Assembly: GCA_005406025.1 (NCBI GenBank)
Contig: BGZK01000284.1
Location: forward strand, 248,001 to 312,000
Direction: 5' to 3'
Length of the DNA: 64,000 bases
From: Eumeta japonica
Lineage: Eukaryota; Arthropoda; Insecta; Lepidoptera; Psychidae
Under the pieces are notes generated by a model. It ran no database searches. It was given only the letters and a program-made list of their open reading frames with translations, and was not told the DNA's origin. Shown here piece by piece: positions 24,000-35,925 of this stretch; the first letter of the stretch is position 1, and each line of letters begins with the position of its first letter. The position numbers were made by a program, and so were the translations under genes.

Positions 24000-24480
24000 G
24001 CGACAACACCACTCCCGTGGATCCTTTACTCCTCCGAGAAGGACATTACGCGATACGAACCTCAGGTACGGCCCCGACGATAATAGCGTCTCGCGCACAG
24101 ACGCCGGCGGGGCGAGTTGGGGCCGACTTTCGGGCGATATCCGGGGGGCTATCGTCATCGTCGATATCTGATTCGACAAATGTCCGTCATTAGACAAAAC
24201 CGGGGCATTACGCGCGACTAATTCCGCCCATCCGGATAATACAATGCCCCACTAGGTCTATCCGACGCTGTAAGTGCGCGCCGTTCCTGCCGACCGGGGT
24301 GAGTACTTACCGGAGTGCGTGGTAAATGGAGGCGGGTGTGAGGTGAGTTTTCCGTCTTTCGACTCCTTCGAAAGACGCGTGCGAGAAAACCAAGATAACC
24401 ATAGCATAAGTAAACGAGAAATAAATTCACAAGTTTAAAGTCAAGTTTTAGCCGCCGGTCCGTGATGAGCGAATACTTGT
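24000..24480. promoter_or_regulatory. GC/CpG-rich island, candidate cis-regulatory module
   Basis: This repeat-poor, CpG-rich block carries several homeodomain-type cores in a GC background: GGCATTACGCG near 24204, CGACTAATTCC near 24216 and GGATAATAC near 24234. GGGGCATT (24202) and AATGCCCC (24243) form an 8-base inverted pair around them. Minus frames at 23985-24197 and 24218-24502 look like composition artefacts. The regulatory reading is inference. Confidence 0.3.
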
Positions 24481-26029
24481 TAATGTAGATATTCTTATAC
24501 AATACTTACATATAGTAAGTATATTATGGCATTGCAGAAACGTATGATGTTGTGCTTTTTAAAATTTATCCCTGAAATAAAATGAAAATAAGGTTTATTC
24601 ACAAATTTATATCTAACATTTATAAATGATTTTTTTTATTCAGGTTAAATCAAAAAAATACGACGAGCTTGCGTGGACGATTGGTGGGTGACCGTGAAGT
24701 GAGAGAAATATGCAATGCGCCGTGCCGGGTGTAACTTTCTGTTTATCGTTTGGCCGTTTTGGATGTTGGTGTGAGCTTTTAAAATAAAGATATTGTAACA
24801 CCTATTTTAAACCTTCCTCGTAGATTTGCAACTTCATGACAGCTTCTGAATGAAATATCGTTATATCATTTAAATGGTCTCGTGACACGCTTTGATCAGG
24901 ATTAGCAGAGATTTTTTTTCATTTGCAACTTAATTCGTAATTGGATCCTAAAAAGAAAAGAAATTAAAAGCATCTGCTTTGAGTATTGTCAATGTTATTC
25001 AACACTACATTTGATCGATTTGTCATGTGTCAATTGTGTCACGACAAAAAAAATCGTATAATATAAATATTTGTGGGTATACTTATTCTGATTAGAAAAT
25101 TGTCTAGGAAACGGTCGTCATAAACTGATTTTCTCTCCAAAAGATGTGATAAACAGTAATTCGACTCCTGTTTCTATTATGGGATCTTCCTGAAGAACGG
25201 GCAAGATATAATATTTTGTTCAGAAAAACCTGCGAAAAACCTGCTAATCCCGTTATTATCAGTAGCATGCGACTATAGTGATTTAAGGCTTTTTTTTCAT
25301 TCCTATAAATATGGATAGCTGTCGTTTGGTTGCGCAAACGGCGGTAGGGAGTGTGTATCGTTCTACCTCCAGGGCAGGTTTTGATCATGGCCCAGTGGTA
25401 GTCATCTGCCTACACTGCTTCCTGCCGAGCTTCTATCACATCACACAATGGTCCATGCAAAAGAAATATAGGTAGAAAGTATATCCGGATCAACAATAAT
25501 GTGAATTATTTTAATTTATTTTTTTGTACAAGTATGGTTATTTTTGTCAACTCTCTATGTAACGAAACTGTTCCATATTAAACTAGACGTTGGTGGAACT
25601 AACATTTGAGGCTAGACGTCAATTGTGGATGTCATTAAGTACAAATATTAACCAACCTATTGTTGTATAATTTTGCTTGATAAACAGTTATTTTAGGGTA
25701 TTTCAACGCTAAGCCGAAATATGTCAGAGGTCATGTAGAAAGAATCATACGCCCTGACTCTCATGTCTTTTGAATACAATTAAATACTGTGTATTGTATT
25801 TGTACGCCTTTTAATTTTGTTTTCTTTTCTTGAATCATTTTTGAAAAGTACAATGTTACAAATATGTATTCTGACCGTGTATATAAAAATGGTGGTTAGG
25901 TACAAAAATGTTAGTAATTTTGTCCAAAATAAGAAATCACTTACAAATACATTTTTGAAATATTTTTTTTAATTAAATGCTTATAAGTAACTTTTTCAAG
26001 CGTTCTAGAGTATTTTTTATAGCATAGTC
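24481..26029. other. AT-rich DNA with one LINE-tail motif
   Basis: At 24660-24720 CGACGAGCTTGCGTGGACGA followed by TGAGAGAAATATGCAATGC resembles the C-terminal coding end of a lepidopteran non-LTR element (RRACMKRLM..), also seen at 37938 and 43897. Around 25385-25440 GGCCCAGTGGTAGTCATC is tRNA-like but has no B-box. No host gene was seen. Confidence 0.4.
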
Positions 26030-26034
26030 AAAAA

Positions 26035-26235
26035 ACAAACAGGCAGGCGAGTCGTCAGAGAATAGATGGATTCCACCGCGACCCCAAAGGTACCTGAAAG
26101 AATTATCTTACAAAGAAATAGGTTATCTAAAGGACGAAATACGACAGCGGAAACTGCTGCTTTACGTCCATATTCTGTGAGAGCGTGATATTACACGGCA
26201 TTTTCATGCTGCAGCTAAGTTGGCCACAGTATGGT
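26035..26235 (+). repeat. Copy of a dispersed repeat (CCATATTCTG family)
   Basis: AGGCAGGCGAGTCGTCAG at the left and GTCCATATTCTGTGAGAGCG then GATATTACACGGC at 26165-26200 match the repeat at 59165-59480 and, more weakly, 52490-52720. In other Lepidoptera the consensus reads CTTCTGTGAGAGCGTGGTAT (from memory). All three copies face the same way. It may be part of a LINE or a non-autonomous element. Confidence 0.6.
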
Positions 26236-26379
26236 TGTTGTAGTGCAGCAATAAAAAATTCACAGATCTCGTGGTTTTACATGATTTGCGGGCACACTGA
26301 AAATGAACTCAATAACAAAATGTACATGAACTACATTTTACAATAACAGAAAAATTAGAAAAATAAATAAAAAACCGGC

Positions 26380-27120
26380 TTTAAAAAAACACAAACCAAA
26401 ACTTTGTTTATAGTAATGCATAGCAATATTATATATTTTTGGAGTCAGTGCCAATTTACCAAACTTAAGCGCGCTTCGCTTCACGCGCAGTTATTTTAGG
26501 TTTGTTTAGGAATACAAAAATATGTAATTTGATATTTAAGTAGATACGTATAACATTAATATTATGTAATCAGTGTAAGTAAATAATGCAGAAAATCTTT
26601 TATGTTATGTTAAACATGCCTTGGTTGACCCCAACTCCATTAAAATAATTGCCTAAGAAGGTCTAGTGAATATTTATATATTATTTTTATTTGTTTGAAT
26701 TTCGTTTGAAGGTTTTACAAAATATTCTTTATTTTTTTTATGTTTCTGGTCTTACTATTTTACTTTTTTGTAAGATTGGGATAAGATTAGTTTCTGTTCA
26801 AAAATCGCAGTATTGTTCCCCAATTTCTAACCATTGAGGAGCTGTGGATTCCATCATCAATTCAAAGCAAAAACCTGAATAACGAAAAAAAGAGTTCAAA
26901 TTCAAATACTATACACGCATATAGTATTTGAGGGTATCCCTCGATTTTCCTGGGACTTCCTTATCAGATCCTGATTTGGTGAATTTGCGATAACCTCGCC
27001 TTTCGAACAAAAAAAAAAATATTTTCGAAATCGGTGCACAAATGATGAATATATTGCGTAACGCACACAAAAGAAACATAGGTAAATTGAGAAGCTCTTC
27101 CTTTTTTGGAGTCGGGTAAT
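26380..27120 (+). repeat. Copies of the TTTTTGGAGTCGG dispersed repeat
   Basis: At 26905-27115 GAGGGTATCCCTCGATTTTC, then GAAATCGGTGCACAAATGAT and GAAGCTCTTCC..TTTTTTGGAGTCGG follow, from memory, the order of a common lepidopteran repeat (GAGGGTTCCCTTGATTTCTC ... AATCGGTTCA ... GAACCTCCTCC ... GAAGTCGGTTAA). A second piece, TTTTTGGAGTCAGTGCCAAT at 26437-26456, looks like the end of another copy. No coding capacity. Confidence 0.55.
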
Positions 27121-28849
27121 GATGTTTCTAGTCATTATAAGCCATTATCGGTACTTCCGTTCACATTCGACGCAAGTTTTAAATCGTGAAACGGCCAAAT
27201 TAAAAAAATATATTTATTTCAAAAATTTTCATTATTTTCAAAGAACGAAAAGTAGAATCTTCAAATATTAAGTCAATATTTAATGTAAAAAAAATCAAAC
27301 CTAAAAAAAGGAATGACTAAATAGGTTTAAAAATTCCTTTTAGAAATCCTCTGAATAAACCCATTTATAGAAGTTTTCTTGCGATTTTCTTAAAAAACAT
27401 GAAACTTTTAACAATATTTTTCACGATTTTAATACGCATTTTTTCACACCTCAATAATTCACATAAACTTCGAAGTTCGATCTGGAGACACAAGAACGAA
27501 TTTGTATTTTCGCTGGAAACGTAAATTAGCTGCAAACTCAGGCGAACGAAAACATATTTTCAATATTAAAATACTATTAATATTAAAATAGTGTTGGTCG
27601 GTAACTATGGTAATTATCATGTGTCATGGCACACTAAACGAAGAGTTAACCTAATGAGCCACCCGTTACTCAATGCGCGTCGTATGAGTGAGGCCAATTT
27701 ACCAGAAACACAACTCTTGATTAATCTTGAAATCAAAATTCTACGTATCATATATGCCTTTTGCGTCGTACCTACTATCGTGTCCTAGCTTTTTTATACT
27801 TTTGTAGCGTGATTGTACGCAAGTTTAATATGATTTTAATTTTTTTAGTGACAATTACTTTCATAAGGTCCGACAGAAGTACACTGTTTCTTATAATCAT
27901 ACGCATAAATGATAGACAGTTTAATACTCTTAAGTGGCTTTTGTCAAAATTTTAATATCTTTTTTTCATTTTGGAGCAATATGAAATTCTTCGAATTAAG
28001 ACCCAAAAAACAGACGAAAACTCTAGTTTTCTTTTTAATCTTAATTAAGCTATTAAAGTTTTTTCTTAATTTTCTTTGATGAATTATAGCCATTTCCATA
28101 ACGCATCTTCTGTTGCCATTTTCATTTCTTTACCTCATAAATAAAGGACGCTAGGGTCCTGTCGCACTTTTATTAAAACCGGGTACTCTGTTGAAAAAGC
28201 ATTTTCAATCGCAAAAAAGTGCATTTCCCTCAATAACAAAGTTGTGACTTCAAACAAAACGTATGAACTGGTTGATTAACTAAACGTTGAATCAAACTTT
28301 ACACATAAATTTATATTACCAAATAATTGCATTAAACCGCACCACCATTTCAGAAAAGGCCAAGACTTACGACCCGACTCCGCGAACTGCCGGTCGGCGG
28401 TTATGTGTTATTCGTTTGAAAAAAAAAAAAATTCGAGGCGTACCTATTAAGTACTTGCATTATTATTCATAAATTATTATTAGAAAAGCAAAAAGTGATT
28501 GTGATTTAATGTCCCGTATGTTCTATGATATTGACAAATTACGTAATGGAAACCATTCATTGATTATTTTCAAATGAAAAGTGTATCTATCGTGTAGGTA
28601 ATAAAATTAAACTTTATATATTTTACTATTCAATTATTTTAACACCAACATTTAAATCAGTATTCAAATGAATCATCATTTCGAAAGCCTGATATTCGAA
28701 ATGCTGATTCATTAGAATATTTATTTAACTGAATAAATGACAGCATTTAAAATGGTTGACTCTACTATTTCTCTAAGTCATGGATCTAAGCAAAATGTTC
28801 GTTTAGATAATTAAAATTCTTAGTATTAGAAGTATCATAGCGCAGGATT
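27121..28849. other. AT-rich DNA, no gene seen
   Basis: Only short frames, none with a domain. Confidence 0.5.
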
Positions 28850-29300
28850 GACCCTGACTCTGAGTCCGATGCGCCGGCGCAAGCGCTGCGAACGCTAGCG
28901 AAAACATATACGAGCATACATAAACAATATTATATCCATATATGCATGAGCCGCTGTAGCACTGTATTCATATTAGTGAAAACGTATTCAAATCCTGAGG
29001 CGATACATCTTAAAATTGGTCGACGTCAGACACAATTCTTCGGGCGCGGAGGGCGCGCGCGCCGCGTTTCATTAATCAACGTCGAATTACAAGGAAAACG
29101 CATTGTAAGGGCATTAATAATACAGCGGCCGGGTCTAGTTTCGAGATTTTCGGAAGAGAGAAAAAAAAAGCCCTCGTAAAAGTTGTACAATTTGGAGGCT
29201 CCGTCGATCACGCGCTATGAGATTGCGTTCTGTGAGTATCGTACGCACACGCAGGCCGACGCGCGCGTGTGTGTATGTGCGTGTTTGCGAGGCTTAAGTC
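28850..29300. other. GC/CpG-richer island
   Basis: Contains CGATGCGCCGGCGCAAGCGC near 28869 and GCGCGGAGGGCGCGCGCGCC near 29044, plus a GTGTGTATGTGCGTG simple stretch at 29265-29290. Opposed frames (28946-29179 plus, 29026-29211 minus) indicate composition rather than coding. It is repeat-poor and possibly regulatory. Confidence 0.25.
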
Positions 29301-30461
29301 CGCCTATGCACGCATGTGCATTGATAGCGATATTAACCATATCTACTTCTTTCGTGTAGACAATGGTTCATAGATATCTAGTAAAAGACGTTCTTTAATA
29401 AACGGATAAATATTATTTCGATAATACTTTGTATGAAATTTAAGAATAAAAATGTAAAGTGGTATTTTTAAAGGGAAACTTCTTTTGGTTCGGGTTTGAA
29501 TTGGATTTTATGATGTATAACGAAAAAGAGATAGCTGTAAATGTATATATGGGTTTTAGGCTGTGAGAGAATGAGATAGAATGCGTTTCTGTATACTTTC
29601 CCTCTCCGTCGTCTCTTCTTCATACCTTGGTTCGTAGCGGTCTGCGTCGCCACTACTCTACCGTTGTATACGGTCCCGTATACGGACTCTGCATATCATG
29701 GAGATTAGACTCCGTGCTGTATACTATATTCTTCATCTACTCGAAATATATACAAAGAGCACTATAGCACATTATTTTTATATTGAATCGAACAATTTCT
29801 ATATTTAATAAAATATTATTTTAAGTAATAAAAAAAATGTCGATCAATCGCTCTCTCTCCTTCTCTCTCTGTTCACCACCTCCATAGTATATTCATCTCA
29901 TTCTCTTAAAAATTAACCAGAATACTATAATATGTTTCACTTCTACCACGTGTAAACTCACACTCATTTTTTTTATAACTATTTACGTATTTCTGGTCAA
30001 GCAAAATAATTTTTTTATCCTTATATTTGTTACAATTATAAAAAAATATTTTCAACTGACATCATAACGTTTTGATTCAAGATCGCCACCACTAGGAAAC
30101 GTGACACAACTGTGTTTGTATTACGAGTATAAATAAATAAATAACGTTTTTTTTTTAAATTAGTTAAACATTTTTACATAATTGCAATATAATTAATTTT
30201 ATTATAACTTACTAAAATTTTATTGCATTGCTTTGAACAAAAAACTTGAAAGTCTGCTTAACCGTTCATTTCTTGAGGCGCTTAACTCAGTTAAATTAAT
30301 TAAAAATAAGTCCAGTTCACAATATTATGATTTAGTAATAGCAGTAGAATAAAAAAAAAAGAAATACGAAATTTGGACTTATACGTAGAGCTGCGATCAA
30401 CTTATTTAAAACATTTTACAAAATTTTTGCACAATGTACCACAACAGAACGAAAATAAAGC
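29301..30461. other. AT-rich DNA, no gene seen
   Basis: A CT-rich patch lies at 29850-29880. The GC-richer part at 29580-29710 includes GTATACGGTCCCGTATAC near 29666, an inverted pair, but no known repeat end could be assigned. Confidence 0.45.
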
Positions 30462-31351
30462 AGCCAAGTGCATGTTGGCCCACACGCAGTGCAAGGTTCT
30501 GTAGTTGTTGTCAGAACATGTATACTTAAAAGAGGGTTTTTTTTTGTTTGATGCTATGAACCTATTAATTATTGAGTTCACGGTTTAACGGCTAGTAATG
30601 TCTAAAACATGCCCACGTAGGACGGGTGTTAAGGGTATTATGATCTTATATTTTCATAATTTTACGTGGCTCATAGACTCATATAAACTGCTTATGTTCC
30701 ACAGCCAAACTAAGTAATTTTCAATGGAATTTGTGCTAAATTCTGTTTAATTCTCTAACTAATGAAAATAATTTAGAGAAGTAATATGCTTTTTAATTTT
30801 CTAAATGAATTTTATAAGTCAGTCGTACTTTTTAACTTGTAAAGCCTACTTAACTGTGATAATTTTCTTTTTAATTTCGTTGTGTATACTATTGCTGTGA
30901 AATTTACACATATCCAAAAATAAGCATTTACCCGGAGGAGGAAAGACACTTCACGCTATTGAAAATTAGCACTTATAGATTAATATTTCGTAACCCGAAC
31001 CCTAAATCTAAAAATGGTGTGCAAAGACCTTTTTGTTTTTGCGCTATTTGCGCTATACGCTATCCAACTATACCCCATACCATGGAACAAACAAGAAAAA
31101 AAACCCATTGAACTTTAACGTGTACCACTTAAAATTTAACGTGTAGGGGAGCAACTAAAAAAAATCAAAATTTTATTCTACTACTTTGTCGGCGTGATTA
31201 TTATGTACATCTATGCCAAATTATGGCTTGCTATAAATTGAATAATTAATAAAAATCTCAGAGGTCAGCAGTGAACGGACAGACAGGCAGACGGACGAAT
31301 CGACGGACGGATATGGCGAAACTGCTCCTTGTTGTCTATGAAACCCTTAAA
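30462..31351 (+). mobile_element. Second copy of the lepidopteran GCCAAGTG repeat
   Basis: It starts AGCCAAGTGCATGTTGGCCC followed by GCAAGGTTCTGTAGTTG and ends with GACAGACAGGCAGACGGACG near 31279, then CTATGAAACCCTTAA near 31337. This is the order seen at 22116-22850, so the two copies support each other. The interior is diverged and may contain other insertions. Non-coding. Confidence 0.6.
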
Positions 31352-32212
31352 GTCTATACACCACCAAATAGCAAAGGTACAAAAAAAAATATAGAAAAAT
31401 TAAATGATTCTACAAATGAAAGTTGATATACTTCATAACTCAAGATCATTGCTGTTACTTTGCAATCGAGACACGCGTCTACATCATCTTCACAGGTTTT
31501 TGTATAGGCAAAAAACGGCTGATTTGTATATATGCAGCTTGTCGTATCCTCTGTACTTTGCCCGAAATTAGGTCAAGAGGCTAAGATGGAACGTATTAAC
31601 TTGTACGCCGTTAGTAATATGTCCAAAACTTGTAACATAGTTCAAAATGAATGTTCAGCGAAGTTGCCAGCTGACACAAAGACCTCTGTGGCTGCAGGCT
31701 CGATGCAATGATCGGTAAGTAACTGTTTGCACGCCAATTTTCTAGAATCGAGTTTTCATCGGTTCTTCACGTTTTAGGGTTCTAGGAAGCTATTTCGACA
31801 GTTTTCCGTGTGACGTACGTATGTCTATGTGTCTGTATGTATATGCATGAGTTGGGGGTGTGGGGCGTGTATGTAAACCTCTTATAACTTTTGAACAGAT
31901 TAGCCGATCGAAAGGCAGCTTACAAAATTCGAAAGGACCCTTTCAACTTAAAAGCAACTGAAGTGTATCCCACTCAAGAAACTTTTTTTTTTATGTAATC
32001 TTCTTCAAAATTAACCAGAGTGACATGGGACTTCATAAAGATTTTATATAAATTTACTTATTTTTAGATTTTTTTGATTGATCTTAATGCATGCGTACAT
32101 ATTTTGTAATGTTATATTAAACCTTATTAGAAAAAAATATTCTATTAAGTGACAGGTGACAACTATTTTTTTATTTAGCTTATCAAATTATTTTAATACA
32201 TATTCTTACCGT
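31352..32212. other. AT-rich DNA with a repeat-like stretch
   Basis: CCTCTTATAACTTTTGAACA near 31878 followed by CCGATCGAAAGG resembles a common lepidopteran non-autonomous repeat (ACCTCTTATAACTCTTGAAC..CCGATTT, from memory), preceded by the usual GTATGTCTATGTGTCTGTAT run. No gene. Confidence 0.4.
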
Positions 32213-32256
32213 TTAAAGATAATTTGACACCTAAGAAGGTGTCAAATTATCTTTAA
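32213..32256. repeat. Perfect 20 bp hairpin with 4-base loop
   Basis: TTAAAGATAATTTGACACCT (32213-32232), loop AAGA, then the exact reverse complement at 32237-32256. No mismatch. It is not at a transposon end that I can recognise, and the arms are AT-rich but not a simple repeat. Confidence 0.95.
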
Positions 32257-32624
32257 TGACAGTTATTATTTATGGTTAAGATTTTTGTTAAACAAATTTT
32301 AAAAAACAGTAATTAAGCATCCGTCAGAAATTTTATAAAAACAATGCTTAAAAAGGCTTCAACGTATCTTGAATGTGTTACAAAAACATAAATTCATAGT
32401 GTATCAGTAGATAATAAAAGTTTAAGTACAATTGAACCCTTTACCTATAAAAATGTGCAATGAAAATAATATTTTTAATAGGGCTTAACTTTCTTTTCCA
32501 CATTATTTTCAAAAAATATACAAGTTTGTGTAATTATTTAACAAACAAACTCGTATTTACAAAACAAAACTAAAGAAAAATACATATAATGCTTTAAATG
32601 GTGTGAAACAAAAATATTGCGATT

Positions 32625-32658
32625 TGTGTGTGTGTGTGTGTGTGTGTGCGTGCGTGTA
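32625..32658. repeat. (GT)n microsatellite
   Basis: GTGTGTGTGTGTGTGT run ending in GCGTGCGTG. Confidence 0.95.
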
Positions 32659-33926
32659 GTTATGTACATATATTAGTTTATATATTTGATATGTTTATTT
32701 TTATTTTCTGTAATTGTTTATAATACAATTTATTTAATGAAAGATTTTTCTGAAACTTGATCAAAGTACTTTAGTTAAGAACTCAAATTCTTAAGATTTT
32801 TTTATAAACTTAATTCATTTCGCTAAATTCACCAAATTGTATTTACGTTTAAATATACGAAAAACGTGTGCTTCTCCTTCAGACTTCATCCTTAACATTT
32901 ATCCGGATAAAACTAATTCCAGCACTGTTGGCGACCCCAAAATACATTTCGGGGTGTTAAGGTAATTCTATTTATATACAAGTACTGGATTCCGCGGGCT
33001 CAGTGTCTCTCCCTTACATTTTGTAAGGCGTCCAGATTACGGGCTGATGTATGGGTTCGAAGGGCCTCTACTTTAAGAATTAGCTGCTTTGGACACATCC
33101 GCGGTGCAGTGCTTGTTTCGGAGTCCTGTTTTAGGGTTTTTTTCGGACTACGCAGTGATCCAACTCAGAGTTTTTGAGTTTGAATTTTGTTGTTTACAAC
33201 TTATATTTAAGTTCTTTTTTTGAGGTAAAAACGTCGTTTCGGTCGTTATGTATAATGAAAGTTGATCTAACATTCTCACGTTACATGATACTGTCAGGTT
33301 TCAATCGCTAACTACTACGAAGCTAATAATGCAATAACAACGGTTGAGGTCACAATAGATAGAGCATGTTTATCGCGTAGCATTTGTTTATCTCGTGACG
33401 TCATCGGGCTAGTGTAAGCGCCTGTTCATGATCTTTGTGAATTGGCATTGTGTTACATTATAAATTAGTATAGCGTGAGAACACATTTAGATAGAACGTT
33501 CATTCTGTAGAATATTTAAAGTAAAACATTTGCCAAAATATACGTAAGAATTACTATTACATTGAAAATTGCAAAAAATTAAAGACATCGTCTCATAGAA
33601 GACGTAAATATGCGCGGAAATATAAAAAAACAAATCAAAGGAACGCTGACATAAAAATTAATTTATAAACCTCAAAGTTCCAGTGCTTAGTAAACACAGA
33701 GTTATTGTTATGGTTTTATGTCGACGTTTTCACCGAAAATTTACGCCACGGAATTTGACCACGCATTTTTTTCTAGTTCGTATTCTTTTTCAAAATTTAA
33801 AAATACTCTTTCTTTTTTTGGACTCTTAGAAAGGTTAGAAAAAATAAAAAGCTTATCGCTATTCGTTTTTAGATACTTTATTGGAACATCAATTTAAAAT
33901 TCTGGAACTAGATTCAAAATTAGCAT
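32659..33926. other. AT-rich DNA with a GC-richer unassigned patch
   Basis: The patch 32930-33170 (GATTCCGCGGGCTCAGTG, TGTAAGGCGTCCAGATTACG) stands out in composition and may be an old LINE fragment, but no reading gave a motif. No gene seen. Confidence 0.4.
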
Positions 33927-34094
33927 TTAACCCTTAAAGGCCATTACGGTGTTTTTACATCCGGGTGACTTCATTTTACGCCTCTAACTTTTTCAGTTTT
34001 TAATGCAGCGCCTTGAAATTCGGTGTATTCCCGATAATCGACAGTAACCCTTGAACATGCGGAGACAGAGATTGTGCGCGAGCGCCGGTTTTAA

Positions 34095-34166
34095 ATTCAT
34101 TAATGACGTATTTAAAGTTTTATTTCATTACCCACGAAATAAATATATCTTTGATTTGATTTGAGA
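34095..34166 (+). repeat. LINE 3'-tail-like repeat, copy 1
   Basis: TTCATTAATGACGTATTT ... CACGAAATAAATATATCTTT then GATTTGATTTGA matches 39916-39985 (ATTTATTAATGACGTATTTC ... TACGAGATAAAGATGTGCTT then GGTTTGATTT). An AATAAA followed by TTGATTTGATTTGA is the usual 3' tail of a common lepidopteran non-LTR group (from memory). It lies inside the piggyBac-like element, so it is either part of it or inserted later. Confidence 0.6.
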
Positions 34167-34383
34167 TACATTCACTACCCGGTGTTTTTTTATCCATTGT
34201 ATTCATAATGGGCTACTGACCTATAACGTAATAATGAACCTTTTATATTTTGTATTTAGTGTGTTTTTAATATACGTTAATTTTATTTGTATTATTATAT
34301 GCATTGCTTATAAATTTTTTGTGTATTATTTTTATATTTGTTATTATATTTATGTGCTACTTTTATTTCAGATTATTCATTGA

Positions 34384-34520
34384 CTGAATGACAAAGAGAT
34401 AGAAGGTGCACTACTGGTGTCGGATAAGTAGTCGGTTTCTACCGACGAGAACTCTGTAGAAGTGAATATTCTTGTATATGATGAACAGTGTCGACGACTA
34501 TGCCACTTCCAATATTACTG
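34384..34520 (+). pseudogene. piggyBac-like transposase N-terminal remnant
   Basis: The frame from 34384 reads LNDKEIEGALLVSDK, then a TAG stop at 34429, and continues SVSTDENSVEVNILVYDE. Many piggyBac-family transposases begin with a LTDKEIEALL..SD-type acidic segment. The DDE catalytic domain and the C-terminal zinc-binding region are missing. It lies in the correct orientation within the TTAA-bounded element, which supports the family call. Confidence 0.6.
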
Positions 34521-34882
34521 ATTCTCCATTGCCATGGTACGCTAAATTAAAGGCTTACGTGTGATCATTAAAAAATATAAAGACTGATTAAAAGAAGATA
34601 ATAAGTGTTTTCAAGTTTTTTCCATAGCCCTAAACAATTACCATGCCTTTGAGAATCTCTTTTTCACTCGCAATTTAAATAGTTTTTTCTTTAAGAAATT
34701 AAACCTGTAAATAAAAAGATTTAAAGAACACGATCCTTAAATTAAGTGAATATAATAAATGAAAAGTATGACATTTTTTAATTGTATTATTTATTCCAAT
34801 GATTAAATCCGGGTGTTTTTACACCCATTGTAGTTTTAGCAATATAAAAGTTTATTATAAGCCTTTAAGGATTAGAGGTTAA

Positions 34883-35850
34883 TTTTTTTAGGCTAGTAGT
34901 TTTGAAATTATTTTTTAGTTAATGGAATAAAAACGTTTACACATGTCGCTAAATTGTGACTGAAGAGCTGCCTATAAGTCTGACGCATGTTCTGTTTAGA
35001 GACCTCATTTTTAGCGTCGAATGCGCGTACGCATTATCGCTGCGAAGCACTAGCCCACGGAGGCCGGTGTTCGATCACGTGCTGATCGCAACAGTATAAA
35101 CTTCTGGCAAAGGTTTGGGAACACGCCATTCAACATAGATTATCCTTTAATTTCGCAAGGGTATTCGTCTAACAGTCGACAAAAGTAAACTGATGATCAA
35201 TTAATTACAACGAAAGACAAACCAGATATATTAAACGTTTATGATTTTCATATTAGAAAGGCAGCTATGCACTATAACAGGAACTTAAAGTACTACTGAT
35301 TTTTTTTGTGGTTGTCTTGATGTCAGTCTCACAATGCATGTATTTCGAACGTAATCAATAAGAGATAACATAACACATGTATATTGCTCTCTCTGTCTAA
35401 ATGGAAATATCACTTTTGTCCTTATCGTTTTAATAATTATATGGAAATTATTAAAATTATTTTTTTTTCGTATTCTATTTTCTAATTCTAGTTATTTCTA
35501 GTTACTAGATTTTCAATAAACATTTACAAACATCGATCTCATGTCTGTAAGACTCTTAATACAGCTAACAATCCTTGCCCTAATGCACTATCTAGTTCGA
35601 ATTCTGACCTCGGTTCAGGTGCTATTCTGTCCTTGAACCAATTACTGAATGAAGATATGGCTTCGATAATTACTTCTTTACCAAATCATATGAGAATCAC
35701 GAATCGGTCGTAAAAATCTTTGAAAACTGAAAACTGTCACCATCAAACGGAATGACGTCTTCATTGTAAAACTTATTTCAATTAAAATAAGTTTCCTAAT
35801 TTAACAATCAAGACGAAAGAAACAGGTAAATTACGTCTTATATTTGTGTA
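34883..35850. other. AT-rich DNA; possible tRNA-like fragment near 35060
   Basis: GCCCACGGAGGCCGGTGTTC at 35053-35072 resembles the reverse of a SINE A-box (CCTCCGTGGCTCAGT), but no second box was found. Otherwise featureless. Confidence 0.35.
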
Positions 35851-35852
35851 TG

Positions 35853-35925
35853 AGTGATGGTAGATGAGTGTTTAGAGCGTTGCTTTGAATTCAAAAGGTT
35901 TAAATTTCGACGAAGGAACAACGAA
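35853..35925 (+). repeat. tRNA-derived SINE head
   Basis: An A-box-like TAGATGAGTGTTTAGAGCGT (35861-35880) and a B-box-like GGTTTAAATTTCGAC (35897-35911) are 16 bases apart, as in a tRNA gene. The stems do not pair well enough for a functional tRNA. It is more likely the pol III promoter of a SINE. Confidence 0.5.

Larger units (their letters stand above)
33927..34882 (+). mobile_element. Internally deleted piggyBac-like element
   Basis: TTAA occurs at both boundaries (33927-33930 and 34879-34882), the target duplication of the piggyBac superfamily. Just inside, the left end reads CCCTTAAAGGCCATTACGGT and the right end, in reverse, CCTCTAATCCTTAAAGGCTT; both share CCTTAAAGGC. Subterminal GGTGTTTTTACATCCGGGTG (left) and CCGGGTGTTTTTACACCC (right) add a second shared block. 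Inside is a short transposase N-terminus. At 948 bp the element is far shorter than an autonomous one (2-3 kb). Confidence 0.75.
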
